A stretch of 38,995 bases of DNA, from assembly GCF_013166655.1 (NCBI RefSeq), contig NZ_JABKCA010000056.1, forward strand, positions 1 to 38,995. The letters are read 5' to 3'. This document shows positions 25,130 to 34,441 of the stretch, one piece after another. Within the stretch, counting starts at the first letter, position 1. Every line of letters begins with the position of its first letter. A model generated the notes under the pieces. It was not told the DNA's origin. It worked only from the letters and a program-made list of their open reading frames with translations, and did not search any database. The DNA comes from Lentimicrobium sp. L6 (GTDB lineage Bacteria > Bacteroidota > Bacteroidia > Bacteroidales > UBA12170). Made by a program: the position numbers and the translations under genes.

Positions 25130-26265
25130 AAAAGAAGTTCCATATTATTTTAGTATTGGCCATGATAAGCATGGCTCAGCTGAGCAGTGGACAAGCCAAG
25201 TTGGAGTTCGACGGGCAGTTGTCTCTTTATGGAAACTATAATCCCGATTCGGATTTGGATGTGCTTTTAGGCGGTAGATATTTACCTGAGCTTAATCTCA
25301 AGCTACCTTTGAAAAACAGCAAAGCTTTCGACTTTCAAGCAGCAGCAAATATTTATGGAGCCTATATTACTCATCCTTTTGACTCCTCATGGAGCGATGG
25401 AAATATTAAAGCTTATCGGGCTTGGGGGCGATATACCACTGAGCAATTTGAGCTCAGAGTAGGATTGCAAAAAATAGATTTCGGAACGGCCATGTTGCTT
25501 CGTCCTTTGCAGTGGTTCGATGAAATAGATCCTCGAGATCCGCTCAAATTTACCAATGGAGTTTATGGGGTTTTGGCCCGATATTATTTCCTCAATAATG
25601 CCAATATCTGGATTTGGGGATTGTATGGTAATGAGAACCCAAGAGGATTTGAACTCATGCCTAGTCAAGAAAAGATTCCCGAGTTTGGAGGAAGGTTTCA
25701 GTATCCAATTCCTCGAGGTGAAATAGCATTGAGTTATCATCACAGAGTAGCAGAATTCACTAGTCAAGCTTCTGTAATCACTGATGAAGAGATTCCTGAA
25801 AATCGCTTAGGATTGGATGGAAAATGGGATGTAGTAGTGGGTCTTTGGTTTGAAGCTGCATATATACAAAAGACCAAGGATGTAGGCTTGTTGACTCATC
25901 AAACTTATACCACACTTGGCACCGACTATACCTTTGATTTAGGTAATGGCCTCAATGTGGTGGTGGAGCATCTGGTAGGAGCATTAGATGAAGAAGCATT
26001 TGAATTTTCTTATGTTACTAATTCTACGGCAGCCATCCTCAGTTATCCATTGACTATGTACGATAATATCAGCATCATTAATTCTTATAGCTGGGATATG
26101 AAAGCCTATTCTTTCTTTTTGAATTATGAGCATCAATTTAAAAATTTTACGGGCTATATTATGGCTTATTATAATCCGGATGTACAACAAATAACAATAG
26201 AAAATAATTTTGAAAATACTTTCACTGGGCCTGGTATCAGACTGATGGTAGTATATAATCACTAA
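25126..26265 (+). CDS. Outer-membrane beta-barrel protein of the transport cassette
   Basis: 379 residues with a signal peptide (1-23, ending SSGQ). The rest has alternating hydrophobic/polar strands with aromatic girdles, and ends in a strand with an aromatic close to the terminus (IRLMVVYNH), as expected of a beta-barrel. The segment ELRVGLQKIDFGTAMLLRPLQWFD followed by EIDPRDPLKF resembles porins of the alginate-export/DUF1302-like groups (R-x-G-x-Q-x-I-x-F-G then a DP-rich turn). It overlaps the TetR gene by ATGA and precedes the ABC genes by 190 bases, so it is likely the outer-membrane partner of the exporter. I cannot assign it to a named family with certainty. Confidence 0.75.
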   Translation: MKKKFHIILVLAMISMAQLSSGQAKLEFDGQLSLYGNYNPDSDLDVLLGGRYLPELNLKLPLKNSKAFDFQAAANIYGAYITHPFDSSWSDGNIKAYRAWGRYTTEQFELRVGLQKIDFGTAMLLRPLQWFDEIDPRDPLKFTNGVYGVLARYYFLNNANIWIWGLYGNENPRGFELMPSQEKIPEFGGRFQYPIPRGEIALSYHHRVAEFTSQASVITDEEIPENRLGLDGKWDVVVGLWFEAAYIQKTKDVGLLTHQTYTTLGTDYTFDLGNGLNVVVEHLVGALDEEAFEFSYVTNSTAAILSYPLTMYDNISIINSYSWDMKAYSFFLNYEHQFKNFTGYIMAYYNPDVQQITIENNFENTFTGPGIRLMVVYNH

Positions 26266-26301
26266 TTTGGATTTAAAAAAAGCGAGTTTCTGCGTTGCTT
26301 C

Positions 26302-26350
26302 AAAAATTCAAAATCCTCATTTACGAAGGTAAACTTCGGGATTGAATTTT
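26302..26350. repeat. Nested imperfect inverted repeat between barrel and ABC genes
   Basis: The outer arms AATTCAAAATCC (26305-26316) and GGATTGAATT (26339-26348) pair with a small bulge. Inside, CGAAG-GTAAA-CTTCG (26324-26338) is a perfect hairpin. An alternative inner pairing TTTAC/GTAAA is also possible. It is either a transcript-processing or attenuating structure that sets barrel versus ABC expression, or a mobile palindromic repeat. Confidence 0.5.
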
Positions 26351-26455
26351 ATTGCGCCTTGAACTTCATCTCTTTTAAAAATCCTTAACAGAATAGCAAT
26401 TCATTGAGTTGGATATTTATAAATAAAGTAGAAGAATCACTAAATAAAGAGCAAT

Positions 26456-27166
26456 ATGAGCAATCACATCATTTCAATCGAAAAAGTGACCAAGCGTTTC
26501 CCTGTTGGGGAAGGTGAATTTACAGCATTAAATCAAGTTGACCTACAGTTTGAAAAAGGAGAGTTTGCCGGAATTGTGGGACCCAGTGGTTCAGGAAAAA
26601 CCACTTTACTCAATATCATAGGATCTTTAGATTCACCAACGGAGGGCAAAGCCATTGTGATGGGTAAAAACATTAAAGAATTATCGCATAAAGAGTCGGC
26701 TGGTTTGAGGAATAAGCACTTGGGTTTTATCTTTCAAGTGTATAATCTATTGCCAGTTTATACTGTTTTCGAAAATGTTGAGTTTGCGTTAATTCTTCAG
26801 AATAAATCGGCTAGCGAGAGAAAAAAAGCGGTGATGGAAGCTCTAGAATGGGTGGGTTTAGAAAATATGGCCAAGAAAAAACCTGCTAAATTATCGGGTG
26901 GAGAAGGCCAGAGGGTTGCTATTGCACGTGCTATGGTCAAGAGGCCCGAAATAGTTTTGGCCGATGAACCTACTGCCAACTTGGATGCAAAAAATGCTCA
27001 TGCCATTATCCAAACCATGAAAAAGCTAAATGAGGAGCTCAATACTACCTTCTTGTTTTCTACCCACGATGAAAAAGTAATGGCCTATCTCAACAGAATG
27101 GTGCATTTAGAGGATGGCAAAGTGGTGAAAGATGAGCTCATAGAAACTAAAAATATCATATCATGA
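26456..27166 (+). CDS. ABC transporter ATPase, LolD/MacB type
   Basis: 236 residues. Walker A GPSGSGKT (42-49), Q-loop Q94 (FIFQVYNLLP), signature LSGGE (146-150, glutamate where glutamine is more common), Walker B IVLADE (166-171) and the switch histidine H204 (STHD). Length and motifs fit the LolD/MacB/FtsE group, which powers FtsX-type permeases in moving substrates out of the inner membrane or driving periplasmic work, not classical import. The gene overlaps the first permease by four bases (ATGA, 27163-27166). A soluble protein bound to the inner face of the inner membrane. Confidence 0.95.
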   Translation: MSNHIISIEKVTKRFPVGEGEFTALNQVDLQFEKGEFAGIVGPSGSGKTTLLNIIGSLDSPTEGKAIVMGKNIKELSHKESAGLRNKHLGFIFQVYNLLPVYTVFENVEFALILQNKSASERKKAVMEALEWVGLENMAKKKPAKLSGGEGQRVAIARAMVKRPEIVLADEPTANLDAKNAHAIIQTMKKLNEELNTTFLFSTHDEKVMAYLNRMVHLEDGKVVKDELIETKNIIS

Positions 27167-28320
27167 AATTAGCCTTTCAATTAGCCTATAAAAACCTTAT
27201 TGGTTCGGGTCTGAGGACTTGGCTCAATGTAGGTGTTCTTTCTTTTGCCTTCGTGATCATGATATTTTATAATGGATTGATTGACGGTTGGGATCAGCAA
27301 GCCAAACTAGATAGCATAGCTTGGGAATATGGCCATGGCCAACTTCTCGAAGAAAGCTATGACCCTTTCGATCCATTTACACTTCAAGATGGACATGCTG
27401 AGTTTGAAGCAGAAAAAGCGAGAAACCTAAGCCCTATTCTGATTCGTCAAGCTTCTATTTATCCTGATGGGAGAATGCTTTCGGTTTCATTAAAAGGAAT
27501 AGAAGCCCAGCAAGAAATACTCAAACTTCCAACAGCTGCTTTGGAAAAAAGTGATGCTTTCATTCCTGCAGTCATCGGGAAAAGGATGGCAGAATCCGCT
27601 AATTTGGAGGAGGGCGATGAGGTATTATTACGCTGGAGAGATAAAAATGGAACCTTCGATGCTGCTAATATTACTATAGTGGATATTTTTGATTGTAATG
27701 TTCCCAATGTGGATAATGGTCAGATTTGGGTTTCGATAGATAAATTATGGGAAATTACCGGAATGAGCAATCATGCTACTATGTTTATTGCTTCAGAAGA
27801 TTATGTTCATGTAGAAATGAAAGGCTGGAAATACAGTAGCCAAGAAGACCTGCTCAAAGAAATCAGCGACATCATTGCCATGAAAAAAACCAGTGGTTCC
27901 ATCATGTATGGATTGCTTTTGGCCATTGCCCTATTAGCGATTTTCGATACTCAGGTACTTTCAATTTTCCGCCGTCAGAAAGAAATTGGCACCTATATTG
28001 CTCTTGGAATGACTCGCTGGCAAGTGGTAGGCTTATTCACCGTAGAAGGAAGTATGTATAGCTTTTTAGCTACTTTGGTAGGCAGTGCTTATGGTATTCC
28101 ATTTTTCTATTATATGGCTACCAATGGCATTACCATGGCAGCCAATGCCGATGATATAGGAATTTCCATTGCCGATGTCATTTATCCAGTATTTGGCATA
28201 GGACTTATAATTGGTTCTATTATTCTAGTGGTGATATCAGCAACTATTGTCAGCTTTTTACCAGCCAGAAAAATTGCAAAAATGAACCCTGTTGATGCTT
28301 TGAAAGGAAAATTATCATGA
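27163..28320 (+). CDS. FtsX-type ABC permease 1 (LolC/E-like)
   Basis: 385 residues. One N-terminal membrane span (about 17-42, after LAYKNLIGSGLRTWLNV), then a large periplasmic domain (43-245). Three C-terminal spans follow (about 250-272, 295-325, 340-365) with the typical RRQKEIGTYIALGMTRWQVV segment between the first two, and an ending of the FLPARKIAKMNPVDALKG type. This is the four-span layout of FtsX/LolC/MacB permeases. It overlaps both the ATPase and the second permease by four bases, so the three subunits are made in step. The periplasmic domain is expected to hand substrate to a LolA-like carrier. Confidence 0.9.
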   Translation: MKLAFQLAYKNLIGSGLRTWLNVGVLSFAFVIMIFYNGLIDGWDQQAKLDSIAWEYGHGQLLEESYDPFDPFTLQDGHAEFEAEKARNLSPILIRQASIYPDGRMLSVSLKGIEAQQEILKLPTAALEKSDAFIPAVIGKRMAESANLEEGDEVLLRWRDKNGTFDAANITIVDIFDCNVPNVDNGQIWVSIDKLWEITGMSNHATMFIASEDYVHVEMKGWKYSSQEDLLKEISDIIAMKKTSGSIMYGLLLAIALLAIFDTQVLSIFRRQKEIGTYIALGMTRWQVVGLFTVEGSMYSFLATLVGSAYGIPFFYYMATNGITMAANADDIGISIADVIYPVFGIGLIIGSIILVVISATIVSFLPARKIAKMNPVDALKGKLS

Positions 28321-29591
28321 TCAAGTTTTTGTTAAAAGGAATATTAGGAGATAAGAACAGAAGTCTACTCCCCATTATCATTATCAGTATTGGTGTGATG
28401 CTCACCATATTCTTAAGTGGATATATGCGCGGCGCTATGGGCGATATGATAGAACAAAATGCTCGCTTTCAAACTGGCCATGTGAAAGTGATGAGCCGTG
28501 CTTATGCCGAAAATGAATCCCAAATGCCCAACGATTTGGCTTTACTTGGTGTAAGTGAAATCCAATCTCAATTAGAAAAAGACTTTCCGGATGTGGAATG
28601 GGTTGATCGCATTCGTTTTGGTGGATTATTGGATGTTCCTGATGCCAATGGAGAAACTAAAGGCCAAGGTCCCTCAGCAGGAATGGCCTTGGAGTTATTC
28701 TCTAAAAACACAGGAGAAGTTCAACGTTTGAATATGGAGCAATCTATAGTTAGAGGTGAGATTCCTAGCAAAAAAGGGGAGGCCTTAATAGGCGAAGATT
28801 TTGCTACAAAGCTGGATATTTCCATAGGAGATAGAATCACATTTATGGGCACCACCATGAATGGCAGCATGACTTTCGCCGACTTTATAGTGAGTGGAAC
28901 CATTCGTTTTGGTTCTGCTGCTTTAGACAGAGGAATCCTCATTATTGATATTAGTGATGCCAGATATATGCTCGATATGGAGGATGCCGCTGGAGAAATA
29001 ATAGGTTTTTTAGGTGAAGGACTTTATGTGGATGAAAAAGCAACGGAAATAGCCCAAGAGTTCAACGAGAAATATGCTGGAATTAATGATGAGTTTGCTC
29101 CACTGATGCTCCGTTTACGCGACCAAAATAACTTGGATAGCTATTTGGAATATGTGGATGGTTTTGCTTCTATGTTTGTCACTATTTTTGTGCTGGTGAT
29201 GTCTATAGTGCTTTGGAATACTGGATTACTTGGTGGACTTCGTAGGTATCAGGAATTTGGCATCCGATTGGCTTTAGGCGAAGAAAAAGGTCATATTTAC
29301 CGCAGTTTAATTTACGAAGCCATCCTCATAGGAATTATTGGTTCTATTGTTGGAACTACACTTGGTTTGCTCGGAACTTGGTATATGCAAGTGGTGGGAA
29401 TAGATATCACAGGCATGATGCAAAACTCTACCATGTTGATGCCTAATGTGCTTCGTTCAAAGTTCACTCCAGAGCTATTATATATTGGTTTTATACCTGG
29501 TTTAGTAGCCATGGTATTGGGGAATATGCTTTCAGGAATTGGGATTTATAAGCGGGAGACGGCTACTTTGTTTAAGGAGTTGGAGGTGTAA
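28317..29591 (+). CDS. FtsX-type ABC permease 2 (LolC/E-like)
   Basis: 424 residues. The N-terminal span (about 17-37) is followed by a periplasmic domain that starts FQTGHVKVMSRAYAENE, a pattern shared with LolC/LolE-like permeases. Three C-terminal spans come after about residue 285, with RRYQEFGIRLALGEEKGHIYRSLIYEAILIG between them, and the end is GIGIYKRETATLFKELEV. It is distinct in sequence from permease 1, so the transporter is a heterodimer like LolCE. It overlaps permease 1 by ATGA (28317-28320). The next gene, a LolA-like protein, follows after 118 bases holding a hairpin repeat. Confidence 0.9.
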   Translation: MIKFLLKGILGDKNRSLLPIIIISIGVMLTIFLSGYMRGAMGDMIEQNARFQTGHVKVMSRAYAENESQMPNDLALLGVSEIQSQLEKDFPDVEWVDRIRFGGLLDVPDANGETKGQGPSAGMALELFSKNTGEVQRLNMEQSIVRGEIPSKKGEALIGEDFATKLDISIGDRITFMGTTMNGSMTFADFIVSGTIRFGSAALDRGILIIDISDARYMLDMEDAAGEIIGFLGEGLYVDEKATEIAQEFNEKYAGINDEFAPLMLRLRDQNNLDSYLEYVDGFASMFVTIFVLVMSIVLWNTGLLGGLRRYQEFGIRLALGEEKGHIYRSLIYEAILIGIIGSIVGTTLGLLGTWYMQVVGIDITGMMQNSTMLMPNVLRSKFTPELLYIGFIPGLVAMVLGNMLSGIGIYKRETATLFKELEV

Positions 29592-29600
29592 AAAAACAAG

Positions 29601-29680
29601 CTTTGTGTCACCTTTGTGCGAACTTTGAGGCCCTTTGTGGTATAGCTTTTTAATAATTATTTTGAACAAAGAAGACACAA
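29601..29680. repeat. Intergenic hairpin repeat, copy 2
   Basis: TTGTGTC (29603-29609) and GACACAA (29674-29680) are inverted arms. The interior holds CCTTTGTGGTATAGCT (29632-29647), identical to 4700-4715, and ACAAAGAAGA (29666-29675), identical to 4721-4730. The interior also has three CTTTGTG/CTTTGAG-type words. It sits between the second permease and the LolA-like gene. Confidence 0.6.
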
Positions 29681-29709
29681 TGTAATAAAGTGAATAAAAA
29701 GAAAACAAC

Positions 29710-30450
29710 ATGAAAAATATAATAACAATCACCCTAATACTCATCGGAATAGGGGCTTTTGCCCAAGAAACTCCAGATGCAAAAACCATTATTGACAAAG
29801 TAGATTTCAATATGTCGTCTGACACCAAAATTACCAAATCGCAAATGGTGGTTTATGGCAGAAGAAACAGTAGAACTTTGGAGTCCATCAGTTATACCAA
29901 AGGTCATGAGGAATCCTATACCGAGTACTTAGCTCCTGAAAGAGAAAAAGGAACCAAGATGCTCAAGCTGGAAGATCGCTTGTGGATTTATACGCCCTCT
30001 ACCGATAGAACCATTCAGCTCTCGGGTCACATGTTACGCCAATCGGTGATGGGTTCGGATATGAGTTATGAAGACATGATGGAAGACCGAAAACTATTGG
30101 ATATTTATGAAGCTGAAGTAATAGGAGAGGAGGACATTAATGGAAAATCCTGTTGGGTTTTAGAACTCCATGCCAAGGTGGATGATGCTTCTTACCAAAG
30201 TCGTAAGATATGGATAGAAAAAGAACACTTTGTACCCTTGAAAGAGGAATTATTTGCTAAAAGTGGACAGTTGCTTAAGAAGACAGAGATGAGCGATGTG
30301 AGACCAGTAGATGGCCGTTGGTATCCTCATAAAATCAATTATAAAGATATGCTTAAAGATGGAAAAGGTACGGATTTCATTATTTTAGAAGTGCAGATAG
30401 ATGCGGAGATTCCTGCTCATATTTTGAGTAAAGCTGCTTTGAGGAAGTAA
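29710..30450 (+). CDS. Periplasmic LolA-like outer-membrane lipoprotein-sorting protein
   Basis: 246 residues with a signal peptide (1-19, ending AFAQ) and no lipobox, so it should be a soluble periplasmic protein. The fold signature of the LolA-like group (PF17131 type) is visible: SYTKGHEESYTEYLAPEREKGTKMLKLEDRLWIYTPSTDRTIQLSGHMLRQSVMGSDMSYEDMM (about 53-116), then RKIWIEKEHFVPLKEELF and DGRWYPHKINYKD. Such proteins form a half-barrel with a hydrophobic cavity for acyl chains. It lies 118 bases after the second LolCE-like permease. With the ABC genes and barrel it suggests a path from inner membrane to outer membrane for a lipid or lipidated cargo. Confidence 0.9.
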   Translation: MKNIITITLILIGIGAFAQETPDAKTIIDKVDFNMSSDTKITKSQMVVYGRRNSRTLESISYTKGHEESYTEYLAPEREKGTKMLKLEDRLWIYTPSTDRTIQLSGHMLRQSVMGSDMSYEDMMEDRKLLDIYEAEVIGEEDINGKSCWVLELHAKVDDASYQSRKIWIEKEHFVPLKEELFAKSGQLLKKTEMSDVRPVDGRWYPHKINYKDMLKDGKGTDFIILEVQIDAEIPAHILSKAALRK

Positions 30451-30451
30451 G

Positions 30452-30487
30452 TTAAGAGTACTTAAAGTACATTAAAGTACTTAAAGT
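30452..30487. repeat. Tandem TTAAAGTAC minisatellite
   Basis: Four adjoining units of about nine to ten bases (TTAAGAGTAC, TTAAAGTAC, ATTAAAGTAC, TTAAAGT) start one base after the stop of the LolA-like gene. Slippage-type repeat with no terminator shape. Confidence 0.6.
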
Positions 30488-30609
30488 TTACAAAACACCA
30501 ACACCTATAGGGTTCTCAAAATCAAATTTCATAGCAGACAATATTGCTTTCCATTTGTCGTTTTGTTTTTAATTGTTAACCGTTACAACCGCATATTGAA
30601 AACGACCCT

Positions 30610-33600
30610 ATGAAACGCATATTTCTACTTTTTTTCTTATTGATGACTATTTATTGTTTTCCCCAATCCGAAATTTGGGGAATTAAACAACAGGCAGGAA
30701 AGCATAATGGAGGATTTTTATATAGTATTGATAGCGCGACTAATAAAATTATTGAGCATCAGTATTTTGCCAACCCCAAAGCAGATTCTAGAAAATCTGG
30801 AATATTATATGATTCCACAACAAAATGCATGTTCGGTGCTTGTAATCAAATATTGTATAAATACGATTTAGTAAACAGAACTATTGAATCAAAAATATTA
30901 GAAGAAGAAGTATATGGTAGCTTTGTGAAAGCATCAAATGGCAACTTGTATATTCTATCAAAGAATGGATTGATAAAGGTAAATCCAAGAGATTTAAGCA
31001 TGGAGCTGGTAGGGCAATTCTATGGTCAATTTATTTTGCCTGATTCAACCATGTTTTTTGAGACAGAAGTTGGAACTTCATATGGATTATGTGAGGTTTC
31101 GGAGGACCATTATATTGTGGCTAATTATACAGAAGATAATTCCTATCATTGGAAGCATACTTTTTTACATTCAATAAATACAGCAACCGATTCCATTGAG
31201 TTGATATATCGTACTTCTTTTTATCCCGAAAATGAATCTCTTATCCCTTTAGGAAATTTCTACCCACATAATGGCTTACTATATGCCTTATTTTCTATGA
31301 ATGGTGAAATTGGGCTTTATTCTTTAAATCCTCTAAACCTGGAGTTTTCAAATGTTCATGTTTTTGATGAATTAAGAGCATATCAAAACACTCTGCCCTA
31401 TATTATCTCTTCTCAAGGGAAAATATATGTAAAAACGCGAAACACTTCAGGTAATCAAACCCTTCTATGTGAGTGTGTTATTGACACAGAAGAGTTTAAA
31501 ATCTTGTCAGAAATACCTCTGAACTTTAACCATAACCGAATGATAACAGATGAAAATAATGATCTTTATCTCCTATTAGATATTTCTGAAGATTGGTTAA
31601 TAAAAACAGCATTTTATCAATATAATTTTGAAACCAGTCAGCTTGATTCCTTGTTTTTTATTAGTGAAAGATATTTCAATACTTCCATATATGATGAGTT
31701 TGGTTCGCTAGTTTTATTTAATAATGGGATTATTTCTTTTCTAGATAATAACCAAGATTTAGATTATCAAATTGTATCCTATAATACTGACCAATTGAAA
31801 ATTGACACTATTGCATACCTCCAGAATTCCTTCAATTTTACAGATTCACTAATCTTGCCTGCAAGTTTTTGCGAAGCTGAAAACGGCAATTTAATGCTAC
31901 TAAATAATAGAAAGATCAGAATGCTTTCATGGTATTATAAGTACTTTTTCAGTTTCACTGAATATAATCCACAAACAAAAGAACTCATAAGATCCGATGA
32001 GTTGGAATTATCTAGTTATTGTGAAAACCCTCAAATCTATAAAATGAGTGATGAGGAATATTGTATTACCTGCAATCAGGACAGTGTCATCCTCAAATAT
32101 CATTGGTCCGAAAATGAAATCACCAATATTGAAACACCTTTTTCTGCTGAATGGATCAAAGAAAAAGACAATAGTTTTATTGGGACTTCTGAAGACACTA
32201 CAATATATAGGTTTAATTATCATTCAGAGCAATTTGAAAAACTTTACAAGCCCGATTCTGATACAAGTTTTGACTTGGCATGCATAGACAAGGAAAACAG
32301 ATTGTTCATTTATTCTGAGTCAATTGAGCAATTCTTATGCCTTGATTTAAACACAAACGAAATAAGTTCTGTGAATCAATTAAACGCGCTTATTGAACAA
32401 GTAAATTATTATCGAATTGAAAAGGTTTTCTCTGAAGGAGCGTATTTGTTTTTTGTTGTTTACATATCATCACCCTATGCTTACAAGCTTTTTAGATACC
32501 ATCTTCCAAGTCATGAATTTAAGCTTATCAATATTGAAGAAAATGAAGATTTATCCTTCTTTCAGTTTATTGAAAACTATACTAATGATGGTATTTTTAT
32601 TGCAAGTCTAGATATAGATAATAATACTTCTGGCTATTTACAATCTTTAGCCAATAATAGTGATTCCTCAATAATGCTTGATGCCTTCGAGAACAAAACA
32701 TCAGCATATGAAAATGTATATGAGTCCTATTTGAGATTAATAAAAACCAAGAAAAAACCTATTCACCGATGGATTGGTGGCTTAAGCGAGGATTGGTATG
32801 AATCAGGAAACTGGTCTAATGCAAGTTTACCAACTGAAGGCAGCTCAGTGAATATTATGAATAATGCAATGTTTTACCCAGTTATTGATTCAACAATCAA
32901 AATTCGAAACTTATATATTTATAATGATGCTAAAATCCTATTAGAGAAAAAAGCTGAAATGATGGTTTCTGATGTTCTTAAAAACCATGGAACAATAAAT
33001 ATGACAGCCAACAATCACCAAAGAAGCTCACTAATAGTAGAAGGAGAATTCATACAAAAAGGAGTACAAAAGTATATCTTTACAGCTGATTCAATAAATA
33101 GTAAAATCCTGGCCAGTCCGATGAGGGCAGTAGAAAAATATGTCCAGCCATCTTACTCTGAGGCAGCTTTTAATGAAACCAATTTTGCATTTAGTGGAAT
33201 CCAGTTTTATCCTCATTTTAGCGAAACATGTCAAGCGCTACAATATACTTGCCAGGATACTTTGCTGGAGTTTAAAGGAAGTTTTAATCATGGTAAACAG
33301 AACTTACGAATCCCCATACTTTCTGAACCGGAATTATATCCATTATCCAACCCTTATCCCAGTTCCTTCAACTGGAATAAAACTCAAACTACTACCTTAA
33401 CTCATCAGGCTTGCTATTTCTTTAATGAAGAGGAAAACACCATTTCAGCGACTGTTGATGGCATTGGAAACCATCCTCCATTTATTCGTCCTTTGGAAGT
33501 ATTTTGGGTTTATGGAAATGGAGAGGAGTCTATTCAAATTGACCAATCTGCTTTGATGCATGAACAGGATTTCGAAGAAGAAATCCCCAATAGAAAGGTA

Positions 33601-34230
33601 TTGAGTTTACAAGTATGTGGAGCAAAGAAGACAAGCGAAACCCTCATTGCTTTTAATGATTTGGCCAGCCCTGATTACGACCCACAATTGGATGCTTTTA
33701 AGTTCATCAAAAACGAAAGTTATCCTCATATTTTCACAAAATCAGATGATGAGCTATTGATGATTAACCAGCATCCCGATACCACCATGATGAACCTGTT
33801 TGTTCAAATGGGAACAGATGGAAATATGAACATAAAACTATCAGAAAATCATGGCTTCGATTTTTTGGTTTTAGAAGATTTAATCTGGCATACCAGAACC
33901 GATTTATTAGAAGATGATTACCAATTTGACTATTTCACTTCCGATGGATATTATCCCTTTAAATTATACTTTAAGTCTTGGGTTTTGGAGCCCTTAGAGG
34001 AGGCTGACATTCAAATGTATTACTATCCAGAGTATTTAGTAGTAAAGAGCAGAAAACAAGTAAAGCAAGCCGACATCATCTTTTATGATTTGGCAGGTCG
34101 AGTGGTTCTTGAGTTTAGCGAGCAAAACTTCTTCTATATCGAAAAACCCATTCAAATTCCTGCTGGCCATTATATTGTACAATTGCGCAGTGGCGATTTG
34201 GTGATAAATGAGAAAGTTTTGGTGAGGTAG
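30610..34230 (+). CDS. Large T9SS-secreted protein of unknown function
   Basis: 1206 residues with a signal peptide (1-19, ending CFPQ). Residues 20-700 are strand-rich with recurrent phrases such as NGNLYILSKNGLIKVNP and GILYDSTTKCMFGACNQILYKYDL. That suggests a beta-propeller, but no named repeat family is clear. From about 718 the module HRWIGGLSEDWYESGNWSNASLP begins, then strand repeats, an ASPMRAVEKY segment and PLSNPYPSSFNW (about 910-921). A T9SS C-terminal domain closes it (about 1130-1206: ADIIFYDLAGRVVLEFS ... GHYIVQLRSGDLVINEKVLVR). The second half matches the second half of the FG-GAP protein at 6841-10623 in order and motif. It is a single gene between the transport cassette and a kinase gene. 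Confidence 0.8.
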   Translation: MKRIFLLFFLLMTIYCFPQSEIWGIKQQAGKHNGGFLYSIDSATNKIIEHQYFANPKADSRKSGILYDSTTKCMFGACNQILYKYDLVNRTIESKILEEEVYGSFVKASNGNLYILSKNGLIKVNPRDLSMELVGQFYGQFILPDSTMFFETEVGTSYGLCEVSEDHYIVANYTEDNSYHWKHTFLHSINTATDSIELIYRTSFYPENESLIPLGNFYPHNGLLYALFSMNGEIGLYSLNPLNLEFSNVHVFDELRAYQNTLPYIISSQGKIYVKTRNTSGNQTLLCECVIDTEEFKILSEIPLNFNHNRMITDENNDLYLLLDISEDWLIKTAFYQYNFETSQLDSLFFISERYFNTSIYDEFGSLVLFNNGIISFLDNNQDLDYQIVSYNTDQLKIDTIAYLQNSFNFTDSLILPASFCEAENGNLMLLNNRKIRMLSWYYKYFFSFTEYNPQTKELIRSDELELSSYCENPQIYKMSDEEYCITCNQDSVILKYHWSENEITNIETPFSAEWIKEKDNSFIGTSEDTTIYRFNYHSEQFEKLYKPDSDTSFDLACIDKENRLFIYSESIEQFLCLDLNTNEISSVNQLNALIEQVNYYRIEKVFSEGAYLFFVVYISSPYAYKLFRYHLPSHEFKLINIEENEDLSFFQFIENYTNDGIFIASLDIDNNTSGYLQSLANNSDSSIMLDAFENKTSAYENVYESYLRLIKTKKKPIHRWIGGLSEDWYESGNWSNASLPTEGSSVNIMNNAMFYPVIDSTIKIRNLYIYNDAKILLEKKAEMMVSDVLKNHGTINMTANNHQRSSLIVEGEFIQKGVQKYIFTADSINSKILASPMRAVEKYVQPSYSEAAFNETNFAFSGIQFYPHFSETCQALQYTCQDTLLEFKGSFNHGKQNLRIPILSEPELYPLSNPYPSSFNWNKTQTTTLTHQACYFFNEEENTISATVDGIGNHPPFIRPLEVFWVYGNGEESIQIDQSALMHEQDFEEEIPNRKVLSLQVCGAKKTSETLIAFNDLASPDYDPQLDAFKFIKNESYPHIFTKSDDELLMINQHPDTTMMNLFVQMGTDGNMNIKLSENHGFDFLVLEDLIWHTRTDLLEDDYQFDYFTSDGYYPFKLYFKSWVLEPLEEADIQMYYYPEYLVVKSRKQVKQADIIFYDLAGRVVLEFSEQNFFYIEKPIQIPAGHYIVQLRSGDLVINEKVLVR

Positions 34231-34441
34231 ATTGATACTTCAATGGTTTTAAGCTAAGTAATGTCAATTCATTTTGCTTTTGGTCACTTAATGACGAAAT
34301 TAAAATGATGGGTTAAGTTCTATAAATTTCACATATCACATTTCTGTGAATAGTTTAATATGAAGCAAATTAATCATTTGTTTTTCTTGAAATTAATATG
34401 TATATTGCATATGCAGTGCATGTTACATAAATGATTTCCTT

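Noticed and set aside
25387-25767. 126-codon minus-strand frame opposite the barrel gene
   Set aside because: It is antisense to a well-formed outer-membrane protein gene and has no recognisable features.
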